64,000 nt of DNA from Paraburkholderia tropica (GCF_914484835.1 NZ_CAJZAR010000037.1:186001-250000); one strand, 5' to 3'. Numbered from the stretch's first letter, positions 8,923 to 18,126 are shown. Notes: generated by a model not told the origin, from the sequence alone. Made by a program: numbers and translations.

Positions 8923-9612
8923 TCAGCGCCACACGACCCGCCCCCCACACGGACATGACGGCATCGAGCGTGTCGAACAGAAAGCGCGCGCGAATTTCAA
9001 TCGCGCCGCCATATTGGTCCGTACGCTGGTTCGTGCCGTCCAGCAGGAACTGCTCGAACAGGTATCCGTTCGCACCGTGCAGTTCCCCCCGTCGAAACCC
9101 GCCTGTTTTGCGAGTTCGGCGCCACGTCGAAACTGCGCGACGATCACCGCGATCTCTTCGATCTCCAGTACGCGAGGCACCACCAGTTCCGCTTCGACAA
9201 TATTTCCATATCCATCGCGGATCACGGCATGTTCGAGTGATCGCAACGCCGACGGTGCAACGGGCGTCAGCCCGCCTGTGTTGGCCGGATGCGCCTGACG
9301 CCCTGCATGCCACATTTGCAGGAAGATGCGGGCGCCCTTCGCATGCACGGCGTCGGTCACACGTTTCCACCCCTTCACCTGTTCTTCCGTATAGATCCCC
9401 GGTGCGTCGACATAGGCAATACCGAGCGGCGAAACGGCGGTTGCATCGCTGATCAGCAGACCGCCGCTGGACGCACGCTGCGTGTAGTAGTCGACCATCA
9501 GGTCGCCCGCGACGTTGCCTCTTTCGGTGCGCATGCGCGTGAGCGGCGCAAGCACGACGCGGTGATCGAGTTCGAAAGGTCCGACGCTAATATGGCTAAA
9601 CAGTTTGTCCAT
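8923..9612 (-). pseudogene. Old Yellow Enzyme family NADH:flavin oxidoreductase, frameshifted and truncated
   Basis: From ATG 9612 the frame reads as a good OYE N-terminus (VLAPLTRMRTERGNV, then MWHAGRQAHPANTGG). At about 9094 a single base is missing in a G run, and the frame leaves the family at KQAGFDGG. The neighbouring frame continues correctly with ELHGANGYLFEQFLLDG and RTDQYGGAIEIRARF. The similarity then stops near 8930 after VWGAGRVALSA, roughly 230 of the usual 350-370 residues, and the hydrolase gene starts at once. Both defects point to a dead gene. The frameshift alone could be a sequencing error, but the missing C-terminus could not. Confidence 0.85.
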
Positions 9613-9660
9613 GTTGTTCACGTAGTTGTTGATGAGAGGATGGCAAATGCTGCGCGGCAT

Positions 9661-9828
9661 CTAGACCATGCCGAAGCCCATGACCCGGGCAAGCTCCGCG
9701 CTCACCTCTGCGCCAGATAGCGGCACGGATCGTTGTGTCGGGGCAGGACGGCTAATAACGATCCCCGCTGCGATCGAAAGAATGGCGAACGCAATCAGCG
9801 GCCGGGATTTCGACGCGGCCTTTTTCAT
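9661..9828 (-). CDS. small protein with N-terminal hydrophobic segment, 55 aa
   Basis: An ATG at 9828 overlaps the GST stop as ATGA and opens 55 codons ending in TAG. A Lys/Arg-rich N-terminus precedes a hydrophobic stretch (PLIAFAILSIAAGIVIS, about 10-26) followed by a polar tail, as in a signal anchor or an uncleaved signal peptide. It may be the remaining N-terminus of a longer exported protein. The coupled start is the main support. Confidence 0.35.
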   Translation of the reverse strand: MKKAASKSRPLIAFAILSIAAGIVISRPAPTQRSVPLSGAEVSAELARVMGFGMV

Positions 9829-10463
9829 GCCGCCTTCCTGTCTTCGGCGAGCGATTCGATTCTTGCGATTGCCCGTCCGACCGCCGGGCGATTCGATACA
9901 GCGTCGTACCAGCGTTGCACGTTCGGCGTGTCGTCCAGCGTCAGGTCCGGAAATGTCCGGCGCCAGATCCAGCCAAAATGGGCGATGTCAGCGATGGAGA
10001 AGTCATTGCCCGCGACGAAGGCGCGTACGGAAAGCACCGCGTCGAGCAATCCGAGTTGACGACGCGCTTCCTGCGCGAAGCGGTCCAGCGCGTGCTCCGA
10101 TGAACCGGACGGCGCGGAGCGCAGAAAATATCCCGCCTGCCCGAAGGCAGGACTGAGCCCGGACGCATGCACAAACAGCTGCTCGAAGGTGCGCGCGCGT
10201 GTGAGCGGCTCCTGCGGCAGCAGCGCGCCGTGACGCTCAGCGAGATAGACCAGGATCGCCGCCGACTCGCTCAGCGTGAAGCCATGCTCATCATCGCGAA
10301 GCACCGGCACCTTTCCATTCGGATTCAAGGCGACGAAATCGGCGTGCTTCTGCTCGCCCTTCCTGACGTTCACCGAATGCAGCTCGTATTGCAGACCGAG
10401 TTCTTCGAGCGCAATCGGCACCTTGACGGAATTCGGCGTGGAAAACGCGTAGACCTGATACAT
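9825..10463 (-). CDS. glutathione S-transferase
   Basis: ATG 10463 has AGGAG at the proper distance, giving 212 residues, the normal size. The N-terminal thioredoxin-like domain begins MYQVYAFSTPNSVKVPIALE and includes the cis-proline and glutathione gamma-glutamyl site NPNGKVPVLRDDEHGFTLSES (residues 48-68, region only). The alpha-helical domain has the capping-box motif AGNDFSIADIAHFGW near residue 150. The gene is divergent from the LysR gene at 10726, which is the obvious candidate regulator. Confidence 0.9.
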   Translation of the reverse strand: MYQVYAFSTPNSVKVPIALEELGLQYELHSVNVRKGEQKHADFVALNPNGKVPVLRDDEHGFTLSESAAILVYLAERHGALLPQEPLTRARTFEQLFVHASGLSPAFGQAGYFLRSAPSGSSEHALDRFAQEARRQLGLLDAVLSVRAFVAGNDFSIADIAHFGWIWRRTFPDLTLDDTPNVQRWYDAVSNRPAVGRAIARIESLAEDRKAA

Positions 10464-10725
10464 GGAATTGACTCCTGAGACCGTGAATGGGATGACGTAA
10501 CTTTCGGCGATTGACGTCTGCCCCGGAAGCGCCGTCGCGGCGATAGAAGTTATTCCGTGCAGGCATGGGCAGGCAGTGTGTCGGTCGCGCAGCGCCATTG
10601 CCACGCGGCGCTCGCGGTATCAGGCTGCTGTATAGTTGCGCGGTCATCCGCGTTGAACGCGATACTGCTCGCGCTGAGCAGCGCTGGCCCGCTCTCCTTT
10701 CCCCCATTCCCGAGACCCCGCTCGC

Positions 10726-11652
10726 ATGGATCGTCTGGCCGCAATGGAAACCTTCGTCGCCGTCGTAGAGGCCGGCTCGTTCTCGGCGGCGGCGCGCAGG
10801 CTCCAGATTGGACAACCCGCTGTTTCGAAATCGATCGCGCAGCTAGAGGAGCATCTGAACGCCCGGCTCCTCCTGCGCTCGACTCGCGGCCTGACACCGA
10901 CCGATGCTGGCCAGCGGTTCTACGAACACGCGTGCCTGGCGATCGAAGAAGCCGATCGCGCGGAACATTCGGTGCGTGAGTCGTCGGAGGGACTGGTCGG
11001 GAGGCTGCGTGTGGGCGCGGCCGTGACCTTCGCGAGGCTGCACGTCATCCCCGCGCTTGGCGCGTTCCTCGAGCAGCACCCGAGACTCGATGTGGAAATC
11101 GTGATGGACGACCGTCCGATCGATCTGCTCGAGGAAGGCGTCGACGTCGCGTTGCGCATGGGCCGACTCGACGACTCCGCGATGACGGCGCGTCGCATCG
11201 CAAGCGGAAAGCGCCTGGTGGTCGGCACGAAAGCGTACTTCGCACGGCATGGCGTGCCGCGTACACCGGCCGAGCTCAGTCAGCATCGGGCGATCGTTCA
11301 CGCCATGCGCAGCGGCGGAGACGCGTGGGCGTTCGGACACGCGGACGGCACCGAAGTGGCCGTCACGGTGTCGGGCCGCGTGCGGGTCAGCGCAGCCGAA
11401 GGGATGCGCGCCGCCGTCCTCGCCGATCTGGGACTGGCCGTGGCCTCGGAATGGATGTTCGCACCTGAACTCGCGGACGGCTCCGTTCAGGCGGTCCTCA
11501 CGGACTGGACGCTGCCGGGCGTCGACGTATGGGCGGTCTTTCCTTCCGGACGGATGGCAACGACGAAGGCGCGTGCCTTCGTCACCTTCGTCGAAAGCCT
11601 GTTTGCTGGACAGCCCGACAACTTGCCTTCAGATTCCGGCCTTGCCGATTGA
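10726..11652 (+). CDS. LysR-family transcriptional regulator
   Basis: Full-length LysR protein (308 aa). The winged helix is at residues 1-60, with GSFSAAARRLQIGQPAVSKS as recognition region, followed by the linker helix and a LysR substrate domain. It is divergent from the GST gene (262-base gap), the common arrangement for a LysR regulator and its target. Its 3' end overlaps the convergent SDR gene by 24 bases. The effector is unknown. Confidence 0.9.
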   Translation: MDRLAAMETFVAVVEAGSFSAAARRLQIGQPAVSKSIAQLEEHLNARLLLRSTRGLTPTDAGQRFYEHACLAIEEADRAEHSVRESSEGLVGRLRVGAAVTFARLHVIPALGAFLEQHPRLDVEIVMDDRPIDLLEEGVDVALRMGRLDDSAMTARRIASGKRLVVGTKAYFARHGVPRTPAELSQHRAIVHAMRSGGDAWAFGHADGTEVAVTVSGRVRVSAAEGMRAAVLADLGLAVASEWMFAPELADGSVQAVLTDWTLPGVDVWAVFPSGRMATTKARAFVTFVESLFAGQPDNLPSDSGLAD

Positions 11653-12354
11653 GGCGCCACCGTCAACGAAAAGCGTCTGCCCGGTGATGAAACCCGCGTC
11701 ATCGGAAAGCAGGAACGCGATGGCTGCAGCGATCTCTTCCGGCGTGCCGAAGCGCCCCATCGGCACGCCCGACAGATAGCGCTGCTCGCCTTCGCTTCCA
11801 GGTGGATTATTCGCGCGGAACAACTCCGTTTCGGTGGGACCGGGCGCCACCGAATTCACCGTGACGCCTGTCGTTGCGAGTTCCAGCGCCCAGGTGCGGG
11901 CAAAGCTCACGAGCGCGGCTTTTGCAGCGGCATAGGCCGTGCGTTGCGTGATGCCCAGAATGGTCAGGCTGGAGATATTGACGATGCGCCCCCAGCCACG
12001 CTCGCGCATGCCAGGCAAAAACGCCTGCACGCTCTGAATGGCCGGATGAAGATTCACCGAGAAGACTTCGTCGAGCACATCGAGATCCACAGCTTCGACG
12101 CGTTGCGGCCGGACCAGGCCAACATTGTTGATGATGCCGTCGACGCGATGGCGTTGCGCCAACTCGTGTAGTGCAACGTTGGTGGCAGCGCGATCACCGA
12201 GGTCCAGCGTGACGAGTTCCCCAGGAAACGCCGCGTGCGAACGCGCGATGCCGATGACTTGATGCCCTGCCTCGACGAGCCGCTCGCTGAGCGCGAGACC
12301 GATGCCTTTGGTGGCGCCCGTCACCAGAAAAGTGCGCTTTGTCATGATGGTCAT
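11629..12354 (-). CDS. short-chain dehydrogenase/reductase
   Basis: Classical SDR of 241 residues: TGATKGIG cofactor loop (about 13-20), NNVG (about 95-98), catalytic Ser in NISSLT, and Tyr-Lys in AYAAAKAAL. The C-terminal FVDGGASIGK is typical of FabG-like enzymes. A start three codons downstream (ATG 12345) is equally possible. It lies in a leftward series with a peroxiredoxin and a CMD-family protein, suggesting a role in oxidative or electrophile stress. The substrate cannot be told. Confidence 0.85.
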   Translation of the reverse strand: MTIMTKRTFLVTGATKGIGLALSERLVEAGHQVIGIARSHAAFPGELVTLDLGDRAATNVALHELAQRHRVDGIINNVGLVRPQRVEAVDLDVLDEVFSVNLHPAIQSVQAFLPGMRERGWGRIVNISSLTILGITQRTAYAAAKAALVSFARTWALELATTGVTVNSVAPGPTETELFRANNPPGSEGEQRYLSGVPMGRFGTPEEIAAAIAFLLSDDAGFITGQTLFVDGGASIGKAGI

Positions 12355-12420
12355 TGGATATGAAAATAAAGCACGCGAAAAGAAAAGCCGCCCGAAGGCG
12401 GCGATGACCTGCGCGTTCGC

Positions 12421-13092
12421 TTACACCTTTGCGTTCGCGCGCCCCAGCACCGGGAACATATCGACCGGATCGGGGCGATGCGTGTAATCGGGATTCACTT
12501 CCGAATACAGCACGACGCCATCCTGGCCGATCACGTAACGCGCCGGCATTGGCAATGTCCATGACGGGTCCGCGTTGAACGCAGGTAGATCGTTTTTCAG
12601 GGCCTTGTAGAGATCGACCAGGTAATCGGGCAGCGCGAAGCGCAGGCCGAACGCGGCACCGACCTCGCCGTTCGTGTCGCTCAGCACCGGAAAGCCGAGC
12701 TTGTTATCGCGTACCGACTTGCGGCTATTCACGGCCGTCTGCGGCGAGATCGCGACGACGCTCGCGCCATATCCTTCGATCTGCGGCAGCACATCGTTGA
12801 TCGCCTGCAGCTCGATGTTGCAGTACGGGCACCACACGCCGCGATAGAACGTGATGACGAGTGGGCCGCGACGCAGCAGCTCCGCCGACGACACGTCGTT
12901 GCCGTCCTGATCCTTGAGCGTGAAGCTGGGCGCGCGCTCGCCCGCCTTGATTGCGCGGGTCGCCTGACCGCTTGCGATCAGTTCGGCGGTGGCGCGCTCC
13001 ATGATCGGGTGAATCTCGGGCGGCGCGTAGTACGGCGGCTTGCCGCCCTTGAAGTCCGCCTTGAATGCGTCGAGTTTGTCTTGCAGTGACAT
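12421..13092 (-). CDS. peroxiredoxin-like AhpC/TSA-family protein
   Basis: ATG 13092 is preceded by AGGAGAAGG, giving 223 residues. The thioredoxin-fold core contains ITFYRGVWCPYCNIELQAIN, in which the first Cys sits at the peroxidatic position and the second makes a CPYC pair. An N-terminal helical extension of about 60 residues (MSLQDKLDAFKADFKGGKP) is usual for this peroxiredoxin-like subgroup. Probable role: reduction of hydroperoxides. It is next to the CMD-family gene (41-base gap) and likely cotranscribed. Confidence 0.86.
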   Translation of the reverse strand: MSLQDKLDAFKADFKGGKPPYYAPPEIHPIMERATAELIASGQATRAIKAGERAPSFTLKDQDGNDVSSAELLRRGPLVITFYRGVWCPYCNIELQAINDVLPQIEGYGASVVAISPQTAVNSRKSVRDNKLGFPVLSDTNGEVGAAFGLRFALPDYLVDLYKALKNDLPAFNADPSWTLPMPARYVIGQDGVVLYSEVNPDYTHRPDPVDMFPVLGRANAKV

Positions 13093-13132
13093 GCCCTTCT
13101 CCTGTGTCGGGTGATTGAGCTCGGACCTGCGC

Positions 13133-13708
13133 TCACGCGCTGGCCGCAACGGACGTCTGCGGCTTGGTCCACTCGTTGCCCTTCATGAAGGCGTCGTAAG
13201 GCGTATGCACGATGTGATTCGTGTAGTTGCTCATCACCTTCGTCGCGACGCCGAGAATCACTTCGAACACATTGCGACGCGTGTAGCCGGCGGCGAGGAA
13301 CGCGTCGATGTCCGCATCGGTGGCGAATCCGCGCTCACGCACCACGAGGGTCGTGAAGCGATGCAAGGCTTCGAGCTTCGCGTCGGGAAGTTCGGTACCG
13401 GCGCGCAGCGCGTCGATCACGGCCGGGTCCATCTTGATCATCTTTGCGAGCGTGCTGTGGCCGGCCATGCAGTAGTGGCAGTCGTTCTCGAAGTTCGAGG
13501 TCAGATAGACGACCTGCTGTTCGTGCGGCGTCAGCGTGCTTTTGGAAAACAGGTCCCAGAGCGCCGAGTAACCCGCCAGCAGTTCAGGCGATTCCGCCAT
13601 GAAGGACTGGAGATTGGGCACAAAGCCGAAGGCGGCTTTCGTGCCTTCGAGCAGGGGCTTCGAGGCGGCCGGCGCGGTGTCGATGGTGTAGGCGTTGAAG
13701 GTGTTCAT
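13133..13708 (-). CDS. carboxymuconolactone decarboxylase-family protein (AhpD-like)
   Basis: From ATG 13708 the product has 191 residues. The CMD domain holds the redox motif NDCHYCMAGHS (CxxC plus His), as in AhpD-like alkylhydroperoxidases. It is the first gene of the leftward peroxiredoxin/SDR series. Coupling of an AhpD-like disulfide protein with a peroxiredoxin makes biochemical sense but is inferred from position. Confidence 0.88.
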   Translation of the reverse strand: MNTFNAYTIDTAPAASKPLLEGTKAAFGFVPNLQSFMAESPELLAGYSALWDLFSKSTLTPHEQQVVYLTSNFENDCHYCMAGHSTLAKMIKMDPAVIDALRAGTELPDAKLEALHRFTTLVVRERGFATDADIDAFLAAGYTRRNVFEVILGVATKVMSNYTNHIVHTPYDAFMKGNEWTKPQTSVAASA

Positions 13709-14539
13709 CGTTGATTCCTCGGTGGGTTGACGGTGAACACATGATCGGGCAGACGCCGCGCTGCAAGAAGGCAGGCGGCGGTGATAGAACTTATTCCCTT
13801 GCGGAATGGCCAGCCACGTTTGCAAGCGTCAGCGATACTGTCTTGCCTATAGCCCTATTCTTTGCGTGAGCGCGCAGTTCCCCGAAAGATGTTCGCGACG
13901 CATCCGGCTACCCGTCACAACTCGCTGTGCGAATTCCGTCCCGCGCATCACCGCGCCACTGCAAGCCGGAATCTGTCACTGAAACGCGCTGCAGGAATGT
14001 CCCTTTCCATTTGGTTTTCAGACATTATTTGCCGCTTGAACTGGAATGTCGTAAAGCGTCGCGCGCTACCAATAGCGGCCTTGCGAAATTGAATGTTTTA
14101 TGCGCCTTGGATTTATTGATAGCCAATCAAAATGCAACATTCGCGCATGCCAGCAAAATTTAAAACAATCGGCTCCAGACGTGACGGCCGCTTCCATTTC
14201 ACGAAATTATCCAATCAAGGTAACGATTGCGTACATCGAAGAAGTCAATGACTCCATTGATTTGGCCGACGCGATTTTTCGACCATAACGGACACCTACA
14301 TACAAGATCTTATGCTACTGTACTTGTGCGCCGGTCTACACGCCTTTTAGTAGCCTGCTCGCTAACTCCAAGTCATCTAAACCTATAACGGCGCAGGTTT
14401 TCAGAGATATAACAAGTCGGAGTTAAGGAGACGGGCACCGAAGTGGGGTGCGCAAAACTGCGCCCCGAATCAAAGCCGGTATTAAGTTCAGCTCGTTTTC
14501 AAGCAACTAAACCGCAGCACCTTCGGTAAAGGATGAGAT
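13709..14539 (+). other. AT-richer intergenic stretch without a recognisable gene
   Basis: About 830 bases between the CMD-family gene and the orphan gene at 14540. From about 13950 the sequence becomes clearly AT-richer than the rest of the window. The open frames are under 80 codons and none reads like a known protein. It marks the left side of an eroded, probably transferred segment reaching to about 18.1 kb. Confidence 0.6.
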
Positions 14540-15076
14540 ATGTCTCAAGATAGCTCACAAGATTTCCCCGTCCCAAACCCGGACGATTCCCCTACTGGAC
14601 CAACCGGAACTCAGCACGACCTCTCCGCGGAGGACTCAGCTTCAATAAGTCGTGCGCCCGGAGAATGGTTTTATCTCCAGGTGACCTATACCGACAAAGG
14701 AAAAACTGCTCAAGGATATGTGACCCAATATATAAGCGGAGCGATGTATTGGGATAGCTACATAATCATAACGGATAAACCGCAAACGAAATTTAAAAGC
14801 GTTGATTCCGGATCATGGATAAGCGACGTGAGTCAAGTAACGTATAAAAACCCACCGTTTTATCTATGCGTGACAGCCCAGCCAAGGTATTGGGTTTATC
14901 TATCAAATTATTATACCAACGTAAAATGGTGGATCGCTGACGGAAAACTGTACAACAACTCTGCGCCCGGCCCTGCTGGTTGTGTTCCCCAGGATCCGCC
15001 ATTCTACAGCCGGCAACTTTGGGTCTGCTTTAATGCGGGAAATTCTCTGACCGATTGTAAGGCGATTCCAGCATGA
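14540..15076 (+). CDS. hypothetical protein, 178 aa, aromatic-rich
   Basis: I do not recognise this protein. It starts at an ATG with AAGGATGAGAT upstream. The first 40 residues are polar and disordered-looking (Ser, Asp, Pro). The rest is beta-like and rich in Tyr and Trp, with repeated patterns such as YLQVTYTDKGK and YWVYLSNYYTNVKWW, and four cysteines toward the C-terminus. There is no signal peptide. GC content is far below that of the neighbours, a sign of transfer. A perfect hairpin follows at 15213. A small beta-sandwich or lectin-like fold is only a guess. Confidence 0.6.
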   Translation: MSQDSSQDFPVPNPDDSPTGPTGTQHDLSAEDSASISRAPGEWFYLQVTYTDKGKTAQGYVTQYISGAMYWDSYIIITDKPQTKFKSVDSGSWISDVSQVTYKNPPFYLCVTAQPRYWVYLSNYYTNVKWWIADGKLYNNSAPGPAGCVPQDPPFYSRQLWVCFNAGNSLTDCKAIPA

Positions 15077-15212
15077 TGTTACCGGTAGCTGACCTGGAGC
15101 GCACGACGTGATTCGCAAAGGTTACGCGGCGTACAAGCGACGATCCTCCGCAATGAAGAGACAAAAGCGCGATAGCCAGGCAACCCCGGAATGCTCTCCG
15201 AAAGCGGCGACC

Positions 15213-15240
15213 CAACAACACCGCATTAGCGGTGTTGTTG
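15213..15240. terminator. perfect 12-bp hairpin downstream of the orphan gene
   Basis: CAACAACACCGC (15213-15224) pairs perfectly with its complement (15229-15240) around an ATTA loop. No T run follows on either strand, so it may be a factor-dependent terminator or a leftover of a mobile element. It is 137 bases after the stop of the orphan gene. Confidence 0.4.
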
Positions 15241-15604
15241 CGAAAATTTCTGATCGCCCGATCCCAAGATTGCCTATCTGAATTCCAGTTTGCGTTGGCA
15301 ACCCGTGACAACTGGCCATAAGTTGGATAAAGGCTAACTATGAGAATCTGACGCATTCGGACATCGACATCAGCAATGTTTGACGATTCAGCAACGCGAC
15401 AGGTCACAGATCTCCGACCAACCAACGACCGCTTTCGCGGAAGCCGAGCGCCTGCTTAGAGTCAATTACAGCAGTTGCATGCTTTAATGCAGCACACGCA
15501 ACTGTTGAATCAGGGTCGTTTCCTCCACATCCAGTATGGATTTTATGCATCTCACCACGTGCTATCCGAAGTCGTTCTCGCATGGCCGCTGTGCCTGCGT
15601 GGCC

Positions 15605-15936
15605 CAGCCTGGTTCGTATTCAGGATGATTTTCCCGACGTTTGCCGACGACTCCATACTTCGATGAGCATCGGCTGCGCGCGAAAGAGGAAACGTACTGT
15701 CGACAACGGGCTCAAAGGCGCCGGCTACCGGAGAAGCGGTTGAGCCAATGTTCACGGAAACGCCGGACCATCGCGTGCTTTTCAGCTTGGGCGCGCGACG
15801 TCATGACCGTGCCGATAATCTGGATGCGGCGATACAGAATGGTCTCCGGGTCCACACTCATTCCGATGTCGCCTGCAGCCATCAGGCGGCCATTCAACTT
15901 GCGCTTGCCAGCTACACCTTTTCTCATCATCAGCAA
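15605..15936 (-). pseudogene. NAD(P)H:quinone oxidoreductase (MDR family), C-terminal remnant with frameshift
   Basis: On the minus strand, 15936 to about 15720 reads GRLMAAGDIGM, then RIQIIGTVMTSRAQAEKH and VRRFREHWLNRF, the usual C-terminal third of zinc-independent quinone oxidoreductases. The frame then hits a stop, and the adjacent frame continues with FEPVVDSTFPLSRAADAHRS and MESSANVGKIILN, the family's normal ending. The N-terminal two thirds, including most of the cofactor fold, are absent. This is a broken fragment. Confidence 0.75.
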
Positions 15937-15939
15937 ACG

Positions 15940-16530
15940 TCGCCGAAAGGCTCTAACTTCTCACGCTCAGCACATAGTGCGGCGACATCTATAGCTCGAC
16001 CACCGGAGCATAGGCGGCCAGCAACGGGCGGTGCCCAGGTACTTTATCTAGCGCCGTCGATGCAGGAGGAGCATTGCCCTGTCGCGGTAGATGATCTCGT
16101 TGGTGATGACGTACGAGAGCTTGTTTGCCAGAGCGAGTGATGCAACGTTCTTGGGCGGGATGAGAAAGTCGGGGGCCCCTTGTGAGTCGGAGCCAGCCCC
16201 AAATCGATGCAAATTGCATGCGTCGACCGTCGACCAGAAGAGACGTACAGCACTCTGCTCAGCATTGCGAACAATTCATCTGAAAGCGTCTCAAGCCGCC
16301 GCCCGACGCTCCGATGGAAACGCTCGCATGACTACTGGTGCGAGGCCAAGGACCACAACGAGTAAACCGACCTGTGCCAAATCGAATCGTGCAAACCATT
16401 GATTGTTCGTGGCCACATAGTACGTGTTGTGTATGACGTCGCTCGAAATGATCAAGACTTTAAGCCAGATACCCACTCGTGGTTTTACCAATAAAAGTAA
16501 AGCGGCGAGCGGGTCAAGAATGGTCAGCGG
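15940..16530. other. eroded region, no supported gene
   Basis: Between the quinone oxidoreductase remnant and the IS3 tail no frame reads as an intact protein. A minus-strand stretch at about 16040-16165 has a protein-like look (FLIPPKNVASLALANKLS) and 16291-16491 could encode a hydrophobic 66-residue peptide. Neither has a convincing start or a family I can name. Confidence 0.5.
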
Positions 16531-16567
16531 TAGTCTCCCCGCTTTTAACGCGGCTCAGAAGTAGATG

Positions 16568-16835
16568 TCATGTCGCGATGGGCATTTTCTGTTTCGGCGG
16601 CACGCCGCCAATGACGGTGTTCGGTCGCTCGTTATTGTATGACCACAGCCGCTGCGTCGCATACTGCTGAACCTCGGCCACTGTCTCGAACAGATAATGG
16701 GCGAGCCAGTCGTATCGAACCGTTTTGTTATGGCGCTCGATGTACGCGTTCTGTTGCGGTTTGCCGGGCTGGATAAATTGCAGGACGACGCCGCGTCGAA
16801 CGGCCCAGTCCCTGAGCGCACCACTTTCCCTTATT
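16568..16835 (-). mobile_element. IS3-family transposase OrfB, C-terminal fragment
   Basis: The minus-strand frame reads RGVVLQFIQPGKPQQNAYIE then RHNKTVRYDWLAHYLFE and YNNERPNTVIGG, the end of an IS3-group DDE integrase, including the catalytic Glu in NAYIE. Only about 85 C-terminal residues remain. The rest of OrfB, all of OrfA and the left end are missing. The sequence after the stop (to about 16510) may include the right terminal repeat. The fragment interrupts the last zinc-binding repeat of the decayed gene beside it. Confidence 0.85.
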
Positions 16836-18126
16836 TCGGACATTGTCGAAATTTGCGGACCAGACGTGACCGCGGTGGCACTGCCAGGTCAAATGCGTCC
16901 GCGCGTTGACGTACGCTTGCGACAAACACGCGCCTCCTCGCTCGCGCACAACCGCCCGGGCCTCCTCAATCGCGCAGCGCTGGCTGTCAACGGCGCATCG
17001 CTTACACCATCGGCCTGCCAAAATCGCACTCCCCTTGCCCGACCATTCGTGGCCCTTTGCACAACGAAAGCGGTACGAACGCGCGGTACCGATGAATGTC
17101 TCGTCGAGGCATTCCCACCCGAGCGCCTCAGCACGTGACCTGAGCTACTCGAGCCCGTCGCTCAGACGGAGCGACTTGCCCGCCGAGGCCTCCGCGCAAG
17201 TCGGGCACCACGCGCCCCTGAGCACCGACTGCGCCGAGGTTACCCAGCGATGCCCTGCGCGCACAAAAACGGTGCCTACCGTGATAGCCGGCGTATCGCT
17301 TCGAGAGGCAGCTTCCCTCGCGGGCCTGCGCGGCTTGTTGCAGTAGCACGAGCCTGTCCGCGGCGCGCGAGCCGTCGCGGTGGCAGCGGCGGCACCAGCT
17401 TGACGTGTAAAGAACCATCCCTGCGAGTGCCGTCCACGTATGGCCGTGGGCGCATCTGAACCTATGGCGTACAGCGGTCCCGAGAAACCGTGGAGATAGG
17501 CACACACCACCGCGGGACTTTGCGGCCGCCTGGAGCCGCTCCAAACCATCTGCGAGCACTTCCCTCGGCAGTTAGCACTCAGAGCACCAGACGCCGCGCT
17601 GGAAGACTGCTGAGCCGGGCCTCTCAAAGATGTGCCCGGCGTCGCACTCGAACCGATACGCGTGAGCCATCCCCATGTACGAGTCGGAGAGACACTTCCC
17701 CCCCTCGTTCTCGTGCGGCGGCGTTCAGCCGCTCAAGTCCGTCAGAAAGCAAATCGCCGGGTAGAGGCCCCAACTCCCGCTTGCACGCAGCGCAAGCCGC
17801 GCCCCGCAACAGGACCTGCCCACCGCACGTCCATTCATGCCCGTGCGAGCAACGAAGTCGATACCTGTCCGCCGTACCACGCCACGGCGAGTCCAGCCAC
17901 GTGAGACCTGCTCACGCCGACTGTGCATCGCCCGCGCCGTTATGCCTTCTGTCGCGCATTGCTGGCAACCTGCCACGCGCTGGCGGATGAGGTTGCGTGG
18001 CGCTACCACGCTTGTGTGCCCGCGGGGGCATGTGAACGGCTGCGCCATCCACATGCCTTGCCACGAGTCGCCAGCAAACACCAGCGCGTGACGCTGCATG
18101 GCTGGCACGAGCGCCGAGCTTGGCAC
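16815..18126 (-). pseudogene. decayed gene of tandem Cys/His zinc-binding (treble-clef-like) repeats
   Basis: Reading the minus strand across frames shows seven related units of about 55-60 residues. The pattern is L..A..RGG.CLS..Y.G....YRF.C..GH.W followed about 20 residues later by WC..C. Examples are RFRCAHGHTWTALAG with SWCRRC (about 17390-17480) and YRFRCAKGHEWSGKG with RWCKRC (about 17000-17080). Each unit keeps a C-H/C-C tetrad. The reading frame is broken several times: an extra G in a 7-G run near 17700, an in-frame TAA after WCSEC near 17575, a shift near 17265, and a TAG near 17150. The last unit is cut by the IS3 fragment. Similar zinc-ribbon repeats occur in uncharacterised bacterial proteins and near endonuclease domains; no catalytic domain is visible here. 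Confidence 0.75.

Noticed and set aside
13826..14539. tRNA or attachment site at the left edge of the AT-rich segment
   Set aside because: I looked for a cloverleaf or a repeated 3' tRNA end and found none, so no integration site is claimed.
16040..16165. Minus-strand protein-like stretch reading FLIPPKNVASLALANKLS
   Set aside because: It looks coding over about 40 residues, but there is no start, no family I can name and stops follow; left as eroded sequence.
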